DNA from: CAMEON01 sp045128275
GTDB lineage: Bacteria; Bacillota; Clostridia; Oscillospirales; CAG-272
Assembly (NCBI GenBank): GCA_045128275.1
Contig: JBGVRH010000063.1
Coordinates: 3,760-67,759 of the forward strand
Length of the DNA: 64,000 bases
Direction: 5' to 3'
A program made the translations under genes and the position numbers. Shown in pieces: positions 1-7,967 of the stretch; the first letter of the stretch is position 1; every line of letters begins with the position of its first letter. The notes below the pieces were generated by a model. That model made no database searches. It worked only from the letters and a program-made list of their open reading frames with translations, and had not been told where the DNA came from.

Positions 1-908
1 ACATGGACTCCTTCCTGGACTTCAATCCCACCGTAGCGGTTCTGCTGGGCGCAGAGCTGGAGCACGTGGACTACTTCAAGGACATGGAGCAGATCACCGA
101 GTCCTTCGCCCGCTTCGCTTCCCTGACGGGGGAGGGCGGAGTGACGGTGGTGAATCTCGACGATGACAACATCCTGGAGTCCGCCCGCCGCGCCCTGGAG
201 CGGGGCAGGACAGGACGGCTGATCACCTTCAGCGCAAAGGGCGCACCCGCCGCCGACTTCCGTGCCGCCATGATCCGTACCCGGCGGGGGCTCCCCTGCT
301 TTGAGCTGATCGCCCATGGCGAGTCCTGGGGGCAGGTCACCATGGCCGTCCCCGGACGGCACCAGGTGATCAACGCCCTGGCCGCCGCCGCCGCCATGGA
401 TGCCTGCGGGATCTCCAAGGAGGCGATCCTGTCGGGTCTTGCCCACTACTGTGGGGCAGGCCGCCGCATGGAGTACAAGGGGACGGTCAACGGCGCCAAG
501 GTCTACGACGATTACGGCCACCATCCCACCGAGGTCAAGGCCACCCTGGAAGGTGCCAAAGCTCTCTGCGGTGCCGAATCTCAGGACGGCCGTCTCATCT
601 GCGTCTTCCAGCCCCACACCTACAGCCGCACCGCCGCCCTGTACGACGAGTTCCTCACCGCCTTCGATGCCGCTGACAAACTGATCCTCATAGACATCTA
701 CGCCGCAAGAGAAGACAATATCTACGGCGTGTCCTCGGCCGGGCTGGCTCACGACATCTGCCAAGCGACGCCCGACAAGGCCGACTTTTGCGCCACCCCC
801 AACACCGCCGCCGAGGCGATCCGCGCCCTTGCCAAGGAGGGCGACACCGTGGTCATCATGGGCGCGGGAGACGTGATCCAGGTGACGGCAAGGTTGTTTG
901 AAAGCTGA
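1..908 (+). CDS. murC: UDP-N-acetylmuramate--L-alanine ligase, C-terminal part
   Basis: The reading frame is already open at the window edge, so the N-terminal third lies upstream. MurC is the cytoplasmic ATP-dependent ligase that adds L-alanine to UDP-MurNAc in peptidoglycan synthesis. The visible part shows Mur-ligase signatures: the motif YDDYGHHPTE about 170 residues into the visible part, FQPHTYSRT after it, and GAGDVIQV near the C terminus. The HHPTE and HTYSRT combination is typical of MurC rather than MurD, E or F. The stop at 906-908 is followed directly by a hairpin-rich intergenic repeat and not by a murB or murD gene. Confidence 0.95.
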   Translation, partial: MDSFLDFNPTVAVLLGAELEHVDYFKDMEQITESFARFASLTGEGGVTVVNLDDDNILESARRALERGRTGRLITFSAKGAPAADFRAAMIRTRRGLPCFELIAHGESWGQVTMAVPGRHQVINALAAAAAMDACGISKEAILSGLAHYCGAGRRMEYKGTVNGAKVYDDYGHHPTEVKATLEGAKALCGAESQDGRLICVFQPHTYSRTAALYDEFLTAFDAADKLILIDIYAAREDNIYGVSSAGLAHDICQATPDKADFCATPNTAAEAIRALAKEGDTVVIMGAGDVIQVTARLFES

Positions 909-913
909 ATTCA

Positions 914-1130
914 AATTGCAGTTTATCGGTCAGAGACCGATAAACTGCAATTAAGGTAATAGGTAATAGTGAATAGTGAAGAGGTGAGGAGGGAAACCTT
1001 CGGTTTCCTTCATTTCAATCAAAAATGGACAGATCCGAAGGATCTGCACCTCCACTCTTCACTTTTCACTCTTCACTCTTCACTCTTCACTTCAAATTTG
1101 GGTTTATCGAAGAGCGATAAACCAAAATTT
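914..1130. repeat. Hairpin-flanked intergenic repeat
   Basis: This stretch between murC and the MBOAT gene begins with a perfect 18-bp inverted repeat with a 3-base loop (914-931 and 935-952). It ends with a near-perfect 16-bp inverted repeat (1094-1109 and 1115-1130, one mismatch). Both stems share the core GTTTATCG. Between them, runs based on GTGAAGAG on the left are complementary to CTCTTCAC runs on the right (about 1060-1090). The first hairpin may also end murC transcription, but no T-run follows it. The arrangement resembles a small non-autonomous palindromic element. No coding sequence is supported here. Confidence 0.6.
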
Positions 1131-1155
1131 ACCCCTCCACGAAAGGATTTTTTCT

Positions 1156-2577
1156 ATGGTCTTTTCCTCCACCATATTCCTCTTCGGGTTCCTCCCCCTC
1201 TCCCTTCTGATCTACTATATCATGCCGCTGAAGGGGCGGAATCTGGCTCTGTTCCTTTTGAGCCTGGTCTTCTACGGCTTCGGAGAGCCTACCTACATCC
1301 TGGTGATGCTCTTCTCGGTCACGGTGGCCTACCTCACGGGCTTCCCCATCGGCAAGTACCGCGAGAGCGCCCCCAAGAAGGCAAAATTCTGGCTGATCCT
1401 GTCGGTCTGCCTCAATTTGGGCATGCTGCTGTTCTTCAAGTATACCAACTTCTTCCTGGAGAACCTGGCCCTGATCCCCCCGCTGGCGGATGTGATCCAC
1501 CCCATCGAGGGGCTGACCCTGCCCATCGGCATCAGCTTCTACACCTTCCAGATCATGTCCTACTCCATCGACCTCTATCGGGGCAGCACCGACACCCAAC
1601 GGAGCTATATCTCCTTCGGCGCGTACGTGGCCCTTTTCCCCCAGCTCATCGCGGGCCCCATCGTCCGCTACCGCGACGTGGACGATCAGCTCATCACCCG
1701 CGAGCATTCGGTGGACAAGTTCTCTACGGGCGTCAGCCGCTTTACGGTGGGCTTTGCCAAGAAGATCCTGCTGGGCGACTCCCTGGCCGCCGTCTACGCC
1801 TACCTCGGCACGGCCTACGCGGTAGAGCCCACCACCCTGACCGCCTGGCTCATGGTGCTGACCTACACCCTCCACATCTACTTCGACTTCGCGGGCTACT
1901 CCGACATGGCCATTGGCCTTGGGCGGATGCTGGGCTTTGAGTTTTTGGAGAACTTCAACTATCCCTACCTGGCCTCCTCCATCACCGACTTCTGGCGGCG
2001 GTGGCACATCTCCCTGTCCTCCTGGTTCAGAGAGTACGTCTACATCCCCCTGGGCGGCAACCGCAAGGGCCTCTCCCGCCAGATCCTCAACATGGCGGTG
2101 GTGTGGTTCCTCACGGGCTTCTGGCACGGTGCGGCCTGGAACTTCATCCTGTGGGGCGTGTTCTACTTCGTGATCCTAGCCCTGGAAAAGCTTTTCCTTC
2201 TCAAGTGGTTCGAGAAGACCCCCGTCACCCGTGCCCTGGGCCATGTCTGGGCCCTGCTCCTCATCGGGATCGGCTGGATGATCTTCGACCACACCGACCT
2301 CACCGAGGCCTTCGCCGTCATCGGCGGTCTCTTCGGCATCGGTACGGTGGGAGCCGCCTCCCCCGTGGTGGGCTACGAGCTGCTCCGCGCCCTGCCGCTC
2401 CTGGCCGTTTCGGTGATCGCCGCCACACCCTGGCCCGCGAGACTCTTTGCCAAGCTGGAGGCCAAGCGCCCCGCCGTGGCCTTCCTCCGTCCCGTCATGA
2501 TCGCCGCCGCTCTGCTCCTGGCCGTGGCCTACATGGTCAGCGGCACCTTCAGCCCCTTCCTCTACTATATCTTCTAA
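1156..2577 (+). CDS. MBOAT family membrane-bound O-acyltransferase (AlgI/DltB-like)
   Basis: This 473-residue polytopic membrane protein has many hydrophobic segments from residue 1 (an FLFGFLPLSLLIYY stretch) to the C terminus. The MBOAT signature GFWHGAAWN lies near residue 325, with the conserved catalytic-type His, and is preceded by RRWHISLSSWFREY. Such proteins move acyl, usually acetyl, groups across the membrane onto an exported glycan. The start is supported by AAAGGA about 8 bases upstream. A DHHW-family gene follows after only 9 bases. That pairing is typical of alginate-type or other surface-polysaccharide O-acetylation systems. The sugar acceptor cannot be read from the sequence. 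Confidence 0.9.
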   Translation: MVFSSTIFLFGFLPLSLLIYYIMPLKGRNLALFLLSLVFYGFGEPTYILVMLFSVTVAYLTGFPIGKYRESAPKKAKFWLILSVCLNLGMLLFFKYTNFFLENLALIPPLADVIHPIEGLTLPIGISFYTFQIMSYSIDLYRGSTDTQRSYISFGAYVALFPQLIAGPIVRYRDVDDQLITREHSVDKFSTGVSRFTVGFAKKILLGDSLAAVYAYLGTAYAVEPTTLTAWLMVLTYTLHIYFDFAGYSDMAIGLGRMLGFEFLENFNYPYLASSITDFWRRWHISLSSWFREYVYIPLGGNRKGLSRQILNMAVVWFLTGFWHGAAWNFILWGVFYFVILALEKLFLLKWFEKTPVTRALGHVWALLLIGIGWMIFDHTDLTEAFAVIGGLFGIGTVGAASPVVGYELLRALPLLAVSVIAATPWPARLFAKLEAKRPAVAFLRPVMIAAALLLAVAYMVSGTFSPFLYYIF

Positions 2578-2586
2578 AGGATCTGT

Positions 2587-3798
2587 ATGAAAAAAACCAT
2601 CAATACGACGGTCACCGTCCTGTTCCTCCTCCTGATCTTCGGGTTCGGAGTGGCGTTCTGGGCCGTGCCCGATAACGGCTTCTCTCCCGAGGAGAACCGC
2701 CCGCTCCAGACCTTCCCCACCTTCTCCGCCGACGGCTGGCTGGAGGGTAAGGTCTCCTCCCAGCTCATCACCTACTACTCGGATCAGTTCCCCCTCCGCG
2801 GCACCTGGCTCGACCTCCATGCCTTCGGAGAGCTGGGCGCGGGGCGCGGAGAGAGCAACGGAGTTCTGGTCGCCCCCAACGGTCAGCTGGCGGTGCGCCG
2901 CTTTGACGCTTACCTCTCCCGCTTTGAGCGGTTGGAGGACACCGACTACTACAGCCCCGACCACGTACAGCGGGGCCTGAATGCCCTGATCGACCTGGAC
3001 AAGGCCCTGTCCGAGCGAAAGATCCCCCTCTGCGTCCTCCTGGCCCCCCGCACCATCGACGTCACCGCCGCCGACTTCGGCTACCCCACAGAGCTGACCG
3101 ACGGCCTGGACGAGACCATTCGCCATACCCTGGGGGATGCCGGGGTCAACAGCGTGGAGCTGCTGGAGACCTTCCGTGAGATGCACGAGGCGGGGGAGTA
3201 CGTCTACTACCGCACCGACCACCACTGGACCACCAAGGGAGCCTACGTGGCCTATACCGCCGTGATGGAGTCCTGGGGCATGGAGAAAGAGATCCTTCCC
3301 TACGATGCCTTTACGGTCCGTGAGATCCAAGGCTTCTACGGCACCACTCACTCCCGTACGGGGCTTTCCTGCATCCCCCCCGACACCCTGGAGATCTGGG
3401 AGGCCCCCGACGATAACCGCTACACCGTCTTCGAGCGCAGCGGCGATGATATCAAGACCATCATCGAGTCGGGCTTCATCAGCGAAAAGTACCTGTCGGA
3501 GAAGGACAAATACAGCGCCTTCCTGGACGGCACCCACAACTGCCTCTTCATCATCGACAAGGAGGCCGCCGAGAGGGGTGAGTCCCGTCCCCGCCTGCTT
3601 CTGGCCCGTGACTCCTTCGCCAACAGTATGGTTCCCTTCCTGGCCCGCCACTTCGACATCTGCATGGTCAACCTCACGGGCAGCGTGGACATGACCGACC
3701 TCTCCTCCCTCTGTCGGGAATACGCCTGCGGCCGCGTGCTGGTGGTCTGCAACCGAGAAAACCTCATCACCTCGGACTGCCTGACCCGCGTGCGGTAA
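2587..3798 (+). CDS. DHHW-family (AlgX/AlgJ-like) exported acetylation partner
   Basis: This 403-residue protein has one N-terminal membrane anchor (residues 6-24) followed by an extracytoplasmic SGNH-hydrolase-like domain. The family-defining motif TDHHWT is at about residues 211-216. The likely catalytic serine is in ARDSF at about 339-343. In known systems such proteins work with an MBOAT protein: the MBOAT exports the acetyl group and the SGNH-like partner places it on the polymer. The 9-base gap to the MBOAT gene and the AAAGGA ribosome site support co-expression. Length and motifs look intact. Confidence 0.85.
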   Translation: MKKTINTTVTVLFLLLIFGFGVAFWAVPDNGFSPEENRPLQTFPTFSADGWLEGKVSSQLITYYSDQFPLRGTWLDLHAFGELGAGRGESNGVLVAPNGQLAVRRFDAYLSRFERLEDTDYYSPDHVQRGLNALIDLDKALSERKIPLCVLLAPRTIDVTAADFGYPTELTDGLDETIRHTLGDAGVNSVELLETFREMHEAGEYVYYRTDHHWTTKGAYVAYTAVMESWGMEKEILPYDAFTVREIQGFYGTTHSRTGLSCIPPDTLEIWEAPDDNRYTVFERSGDDIKTIIESGFISEKYLSEKDKYSAFLDGTHNCLFIIDKEAAERGESRPRLLLARDSFANSMVPFLARHFDICMVNLTGSVDMTDLSSLCREYACGRVLVVCNRENLITSDCLTRVR

Positions 3799-3860
3799 GC
3801 CTGACCCATCTCCGACTCCCAAGCCGCTTTTTCCGTCAAGGGGAATTTTAAAAAATCCCC

Positions 3861-3889
3861 TTGACAAAGCGGAGGATCTATGCTATAAT
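3861..3889 (+). promoter_or_regulatory. Promoter of tRNA-Pro
   Basis: TTGACA at 3861-3866 and TATAAT at 3884-3889 are separated by 17 bases, with a TGC extended -10. This is a perfect sigma-A promoter ending 10 bases before the tRNA. Confidence 0.9.
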
Positions 3890-3899
3890 ACATAAGTTA

Positions 3900-3975
3900 C
3901 GAGGTGTAGCGCAGGTGGTAGCGCGCCAGTTTCGGGTACTGGAGGCCGCGAGTTCGAGTCCCGCCACTTCGACCA
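3900..3975 (+). tRNA. tRNA-Pro(CGG)
   Basis: The cloverleaf can be drawn by eye: a 7-bp acceptor stem (CGAGGTG with CACTTCG, one G-T pair), a GCGC D stem, an anticodon stem CCAGT/ACTGG with loop TTCGGGT giving anticodon CGG, a TTCGAGT T-loop and an encoded CCA. The T stem contains one A-C mismatch. A perfect promoter precedes it and an intrinsic terminator follows directly. A degenerate copy of its 3' end lies at 5858-5884, which marks this gene as a likely integration target. Confidence 0.93.
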
Positions 3976-4038
3976 AACCTTACTAATTCGAACGTTCGAA
4001 ATTCAAAACGAATTGTGAACGGATTAGTAAGGTTTTTT
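3976..4038 (+). terminator. Intrinsic terminator of tRNA-Pro
   Basis: A perfect 12-bp inverted repeat (3976-3987 and 4023-4034), with a loop that can fold further, is followed by a run of T. The left arm starts on the base after the CCA. Confidence 0.85.
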
Positions 4039-4197
4039 CTTTATAAAGAATGGCTTATTGCGACTATAACTCGCTAACTTGAACATCCTTGGAAATGATT
4101 GGTTTTGTGAGGTTTATATTTTTTGTTATGAATTTTTATATACTAGCTCATATTTGCCGCAATAGATGAAATCAATCGATATTCAGTCTCCATGTTC

Positions 4198-4228
4198 AAA
4201 GAAGGCACGTGTAGTACGTGCCTTCTTT
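4198..4228. terminator. Terminator downstream of the dCTP-deaminase-like gene
   Basis: A perfect 13-bp inverted repeat (4198-4210 and 4216-4228) with a 5-base loop begins with AAA and ends with TTT. It could stop transcription from either strand, mainly the minus-strand gene ending at 4241. Confidence 0.75.
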
Positions 4229-4240
4229 GAATATGGATTG

Positions 4241-5158
4241 TTATTTAGCGTTATTTTTCAAATATTTTATTAACCAAGTAATTATTGTAACAACAATTCC
4301 CGAACAACCAACTTCTATATATCTATTTGTCCAAGTAGTTTCACCTGTTTTATTATCAATAATGATTGCAATTATCAATAAAACTGCTAACAATGAGATG
4401 GTGATCACCGATGCAATTATATTTTTTTTGCAGAAATACTTTTTGAATTTTTCGTTTTTTTGTTCTTTTAATTGTGCTTTCAATTCCTCGTATTCATCGG
4501 ATTTGCACATTCTACGTCGAACTTGTTCAAAATCTTTCTTCCAATCCTCATTTAGAACTGCTAGTTGCTCTTCTGTAACATTCAATCCTAAATCAAGAAA
4601 TTTATCAGTATGTCCCGATACTGTAGGATTTTTGGGTTTATACGGAGTATCCAAATAATGAAAAACGACTGAAACAAAGGATTCACCAACTTTTATAACA
4701 ATTAAATCCGATGATGTATTGTGGAAAGCAATAAGTGAATCACCGGAAAAATTGGGGCCGACCATTGTTCCAATATGTCCTAACCCTTTGGATACCATTC
4801 CTACTTTTGAATGATATGTACCACCAATATAACTACTCACAGATAATACTTCTTGCGTTTCAATTAGTGTGGTTGACAAGGGCAAAAGAATAATGTATTT
4901 TTCCCCCTTACTTTCAATAACTGCACTATCGCGAGCTTCTAGTTTGATCCTTCTATTGTGGCGATTGTCCTGTTTCAAAGAAAATTTTTTGTTCTTGTCT
5001 TTTTCCTGTTCATCAACAAAAATATCGTGAGAAATTGTTGTCCACGCAAATTCACTAGAACATAAATTTATTGAATTCTCTTTAATATTACTTTCTTTAA
5101 ACGGATATATACATAATCCTTTTCCCAACTCATTTAATATATCATGTTTACTTAACAT
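4241..5158 (-). CDS. Membrane-anchored dCTP deaminase/dUTPase-fold protein
   Basis: This 305-residue protein starts at the ATG at 5158, preceded by GGAG; an in-frame ATG 45 bases upstream lacks a ribosome site. Residues 1 to about 190 follow the trimeric dCTP deaminase/dUTPase pattern. They begin LSKHDILNEL, then have a PFKESNIKENSINL segment, KVGM and GHIGTMVGPNFSGDSLIAF. In real dCTP deaminases a catalytic Glu sits where this protein has Ala (about residue 144), and the Ser/Arg of the RSSxxR motif are not clear. Catalysis as a deaminase is therefore doubtful. Two hydrophobic helices (about 247-268 and 280-300) form a C-terminal membrane anchor. The gene is AT-rich, unlike the flanking chromosome, and lies between a tRNA-Pro and a copy of its 3' end. 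Nucleotide-metabolism proteins of this fold occur in antiphage defence; that role here is inference. Confidence 0.7.
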   Translation of the reverse strand: MLSKHDILNELGKGLCIYPFKESNIKENSINLCSSEFAWTTISHDIFVDEQEKDKNKKFSLKQDNRHNRRIKLEARDSAVIESKGEKYIILLPLSTTLIETQEVLSVSSYIGGTYHSKVGMVSKGLGHIGTMVGPNFSGDSLIAFHNTSSDLIVIKVGESFVSVVFHYLDTPYKPKNPTVSGHTDKFLDLGLNVTEEQLAVLNEDWKKDFEQVRRRMCKSDEYEELKAQLKEQKNEKFKKYFCKKNIIASVITISLLAVLLIIAIIIDNKTGETTWTNRYIEVGCSGIVVTIITWLIKYLKNNAK

Positions 5159-5293
5159 ATTTACGCTCCATTCAAATAAAAATTGAATTACAGTTTCAAT
5201 CACATGATTTTTGGCGGTTGAAAACCGATTGGATTCAGAGCAATGACTTTTTACCTCAACACCCTGTTCCTAATATTCGTCATTTTCAAGCAT

Positions 5294-5322
5294 ATTATAA
5301 CACATTTTATATTAAATGTAAA
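5294..5322 (-). promoter_or_regulatory. Promoter of the dCTP-deaminase-like gene
   Basis: On the minus strand TTTACA (5317-5322) and TATAAT (5294-5299) are 17 bases apart. The resulting leader before the ATG at 5158 would be about 130 bases. Confidence 0.65.
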
Positions 5323-5349
5323 TATTAGTGAAGAAAATAATCCCGATTT

Positions 5350-5622
5350 TTTAGCCTTTCGTTGTGTCCAGTGTAGCATAGGTGTCTCGCAGATGTAAAC
5401 GTAAAAAAATATCACCGAAAAAAGAAAATAGATATAGAACAGCCAGGTAGCGTTACCTGGTTTTTTTCTATATCCATAAGCAATATTTTTTTGTGTACTG
5501 AAAGCAGTCACGACCTCTCGTTGACATCTGCACACCTCACTCGGAATGAACGAGATTACCTCCCGACCTATGCTCCCCTGACCCTGCCGAAAGGCAAAAT
5601 AAAAAATCAGGAGGTAATCCAA
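5350..5622 (+). repeat. Conserved leader of cassette 1 (copy at 37015-37301)
   Basis: This non-coding stretch is clearly related to 37015-37301. The order of parts is the same: a TGTCCAGTGTAGCATAG block, a terminator-like hairpin with T-run (CCAGGTA/TACCTGG at about 5443-5465), a CAATATTTTTTTGTGTACT block, then ACCTCTCGTTGACATCTGC and CCCGACCTATGCTCCCC just before a strong ribosome site. In this copy 5554-5566 is complementary, at 12 of 13 positions, to 5607-5619, which contains the AGGAGGTAA ribosome site of the next gene. The leader can therefore fold to hide the site. The function is unknown; a cis-regulatory RNA is the simplest reading. Confidence 0.55.
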
Positions 5623-5623
5623 A

Positions 5624-5749
5624 ATGAAAAAAGTAGTTTACTCAGTAACAAGGTATTCTGCAGGCACCAGATTGGAAAAACATTGTAAATCAAGAGAAAA
5701 TACTGTTTTCCCGCCACAGTCTTTGGCTTTGTTTTGTGGGTCATCGTAG
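5624..5749 (+). CDS. Small 41-residue protein behind the conserved leader
   Basis: The ATG at 5624 follows AGGAGGTAATCCAAA, a near-perfect ribosome site, and the frame runs to TAG at 5747-5749. The product starts MKKVVYSVTRYSAGTRLEKH and contains no recognisable domain. The equivalent position in the related cassette at 37302 holds an unrelated 156-residue gene, so the same leader appears to drive different cargo. The short length and the decayed-looking sequence after it allow the possibility that this is the surviving 5' end of a longer gene. Confidence 0.45.
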   Translation: MKKVVYSVTRYSAGTRLEKHCKSRENTVFPPQSLALFCGSS

Positions 5750-5857
5750 CCGTTCAACCAGGGTTGAAACGGTTGGTTTCGGGGATCTCTTCAAACTGCC
5801 GGTAACGTTTCTCCTTTGCGCTCTCCAGGTGCAGTTTGATGCTCGGCTCTGCCGAGC

Positions 5858-5884
5858 GGAGTTCAGAGTCCCACCCCTTCGACC
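5858..5884 (+). repeat. Degenerate copy of the tRNA-Pro 3' end (attachment-site remnant)
   Basis: The bases from GAGTTC to CGACCA here match 3950-3975 of tRNA-Pro apart from one inserted base and two substitutions, including the encoded CCA. No complete cloverleaf can be built upstream. A direct repeat of a tRNA 3' end flanking an AT-rich insert is the usual footprint of site-specific integration. Confidence 0.6.
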
Positions 5885-5894
5885 ATAAAAAAGA

Positions 5895-5935
5895 CAGGCG
5901 CGCAGCTCATCCCGAGCTGCGCGCCTGCTTTTCTA
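5895..5935. terminator. Strong hairpin terminator
   Basis: A perfect 14-bp GC-rich inverted repeat (5895-5908 and 5914-5927) with a 5-base loop is preceded by an A-run and followed by a T-rich tail. It can serve the minus-strand lipoprotein gene ending at 5985 and any plus-strand transcript from the cassette. Confidence 0.8.
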
Positions 5936-5984
5936 ATTTTTTATTTACCAAAGACAGTCGGATACGTCAATTTTTCCGATCCGA

Positions 5985-6749
5985 TCAATCCGACAACGCC
6001 TGGTAAGGAATGACCTTGTCAACCTCGTCCATGGAGGAGAAGAACGCCACGAAACCAAAATCAACGGTGTCGCCGTCCTCAGCCGAATTTGCCAGACCGA
6101 AGCGCAGATATCCCAGGTAGCCGGCTTCGGCATCGTAGCAGAAGGCAAGATCGGAGATATCGATCGTCACATACGCCCAGTCACCGTCGGTGGCACGGAA
6201 CGAATAGTCCACGTTGTCACCGTTTCCATGGGCCGCATGACCCTCGGTACCCATGTACAGATTCAGACCTTGGTTGTACTTGGAACGGTACTTAATAACC
6301 AGAATATTATCCACGGGCGTGTCTTCTCGGATCAGGTAGAAGTAGGGATCCCATACGTTATCGGAACCGTAGCGGAACAGAGCGGTCAGGCTGCCGTCCT
6401 CGTTCAACGTCAGACCGCCGAAATCGCTCCAGTCCTGCTGTTCGTTGTTGGCGGCCTTCAGAATATCCTCTGTTGCCAGGATCGTGGTGGCGTATTGTCC
6501 CACCTCTTCCAGGGTCGGGTGGTAGATCTCCTCTTTTGCCTCGGTCGTTTCCTCTTCGGTGGTGGCCTCCTCGGTGGGTGCCTCAGTGGTAGCCTCTTCG
6601 GTGGGTGCCTCGGTTTCGGGGGCTTCAGTGGTGGCCTCCTCGGTGGGTGCCTCGGTAACAGTGGAGTCGGTGGTCTCGGGAGCTTGGTCGCATGCTGCCA
6701 TGCACAGCAGAACGGACAGGGCAAGGGCCGCAATGATCCAATGTTTCAT
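5985..6749 (-). CDS. Secreted lipoprotein with Thr/Glu-rich linker
   Basis: This 254-residue protein starts at the ATG at 6749 with GAGGTG upstream. The signal peptide ends in the lipobox CMAAC, so the protein should be anchored to the outer face of the membrane. Next come repeats of the type TEAPTEEATTEAP, a flexible wall-spanning linker. The C-terminal domain of about 150 residues has alternating strands (NILVIKYRSKY, YSFRATDGDWAYVTIDISD, YLRFGLA), which suggests a beta-sandwich, possibly glycan-binding. No catalytic motif was recognised. The gene stands alone between a bidirectional terminator and a plus-strand promoter. Confidence 0.75.
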   Translation of the reverse strand: MKHWIIAALALSVLLCMAACDQAPETTDSTVTEAPTEEATTEAPETEAPTEEATTEAPTEEATTEEETTEAKEEIYHPTLEEVGQYATTILATEDILKAANNEQQDWSDFGGLTLNEDGSLTALFRYGSDNVWDPYFYLIREDTPVDNILVIKYRSKYNQGLNLYMGTEGHAAHGNGDNVDYSFRATDGDWAYVTIDISDLAFCYDAEAGYLGYLRFGLANSAEDGDTVDFGFVAFFSSMDEVDKVIPYQALSD

Positions 6750-7102
6750 ACTTTTCACCTCGCAATTGCTTATAGTGGTTTCATCATACCATACTTGGAA
6801 CACAAACACAACCGTTTTGCGATCTTCACACTTTACCGAACTCATCCGCAAGCACGGTCTCACCGTCTTCCTCTGTATGATATCCGATATTATAGCATAA
6901 AACATACATTTTTTTCAAGTGGTTTTTGTAAAGAATACTGACTATATATTCCGTATGTGCGAATCATTTCGCCGCCCACCTTTCGTGCGCAGTCAACGGT
7001 CTTTTTCTCTTTTCCCGGCCCTTCGTTCCAAGCTGCTATGGCCCCCAACGCTTGTAATGCGGGCAGTATATCCGTCTGTGACGGCTCGATCCGTCATACG
7101 TA
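6750..7102. other. Intergenic region without a supported gene
   Basis: Between the lipoprotein start and the next promoter I see no gene, RNA or strong repeat. The part nearest the lipoprotein is AT-rich and presumably holds its promoter, but no clear -35/-10 pair stands out. Confidence 0.5.
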
Positions 7103-7131
7103 TTGACTTTTCGTGGGAAAAATGCTATACT
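7103..7131 (+). promoter_or_regulatory. Promoter of the membrane-protein gene at 7218
   Basis: TTGACT (7103-7108) and TATACT (7126-7131) are 17 bases apart with TGC before the -10. Confidence 0.75.
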
Positions 7132-7217
7132 GTATTTGGAAAATCCAATATCGTTTCTGTTGATACGATATTGGAACAGCCTTGTCAATCAAACGCGCAA
7201 GGAAAGGAGCAATCCCC

Positions 7218-7967
7218 ATGAGCAAGCTTTTTCCCCCTATGACCAGTAAGCCCGAGAAGATCCAGATTTTTGCCATGATCCCCTGCTGGCTTTGGGTTTT
7301 TGTGCTGTTACCTATGTTCATGCCCTTTTTGGGTGAGGGACTCTGGGAGCAATGGGAGTCCAGCGTCTGGCTACAGATCGGCTACCACGTGCTCAACGGG
7401 ATCATTCTGCTGGCACTCATATCCGGCTACCTGAAGGAAGAATGGTTCATGGTGACCACCGACGTGGGTCACTACCTGAAGCACATCGCGCTGACCGTGG
7501 GTCTGATCGTGGGAACCGTGCTTCTGTGGACAGGTATTCTGTCCCTTTGCGGCTTTCCCTCCGACTATATATGGGAATGCCTTCCGATGGCGGAAATGTC
7601 CGTCAGCCATACCCCTCTGTTTGTGTTGCAGCTCCAGCCCATCCTCGGTGCTATTGTCCTGTCGGTGTTCCCGCCCATCAGCATCTGCGCCTTGTTCTAC
7701 TGCTTCGGGTTCGCGCCCGTGTGTTACCGAAAGCCCTGGCTGGCCTATCTGTGCGTGGCCGTCATGCCCCTGATCCCTTCCATCGTGGATATTCTCTGGA
7801 GGGGTGACGCCGCCTTCGTGCTGACGGGATACCTCGTCCATCTCCCCATCCACCTGCTGGCGTGCTGGTCCTACCAAAAGACGGATAACGTGTGGACGCC
7901 CCTGATCACCCTGTCGGTCACGAATCTGCTGACATCCATCGTCCTCCCCCTCCTCCTGTTTCGGTAA
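7218..7967 (+). CDS. Multi-pass membrane protein, possibly degenerate CPBP-like
   Basis: This 249-residue protein starts at the ATG at 7218 with AAAGGAG upstream; an earlier in-frame ATG at 7182 has no ribosome site. Six to eight hydrophobic helices are visible. Near the C terminus the sequence WTPLITLSVTNLL resembles the last conserved block of CPBP intramembrane proteases, WAP-x-H-x-x-N. The catalytic His of that block is absent, and no EExxxR block is evident. It is therefore either an inactive relative or an unrelated membrane protein. It is monocistronic, with its own promoter. Confidence 0.6.
   Translation: MSKLFPPMTSKPEKIQIFAMIPCWLWVFVLLPMFMPFLGEGLWEQWESSVWLQIGYHVLNGIILLALISGYLKEEWFMVTTDVGHYLKHIALTVGLIVGTVLLWTGILSLCGFPSDYIWECLPMAEMSVSHTPLFVLQLQPILGAIVLSVFPPISICALFYCFGFAPVCYRKPWLAYLCVAVMPLIPSIVDILWRGDAAFVLTGYLVHLPIHLLACWSYQKTDNVWTPLITLSVTNLLTSIVLPLLLFR

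Noticed and set aside
2176..3867. Minus-strand 563-residue frame opposite the DHHW gene
   Set aside because: No recognisable domain, Gly/Val/Glu bias from antisense reading, no ribosome site, and the plus-strand gene has clear family motifs.
5820..5884. A second intact tRNA gene ending at 5884
   Set aside because: Only the T arm, acceptor strand and CCA resemble a tRNA. No matching 5' acceptor strand or anticodon arm could be found upstream.
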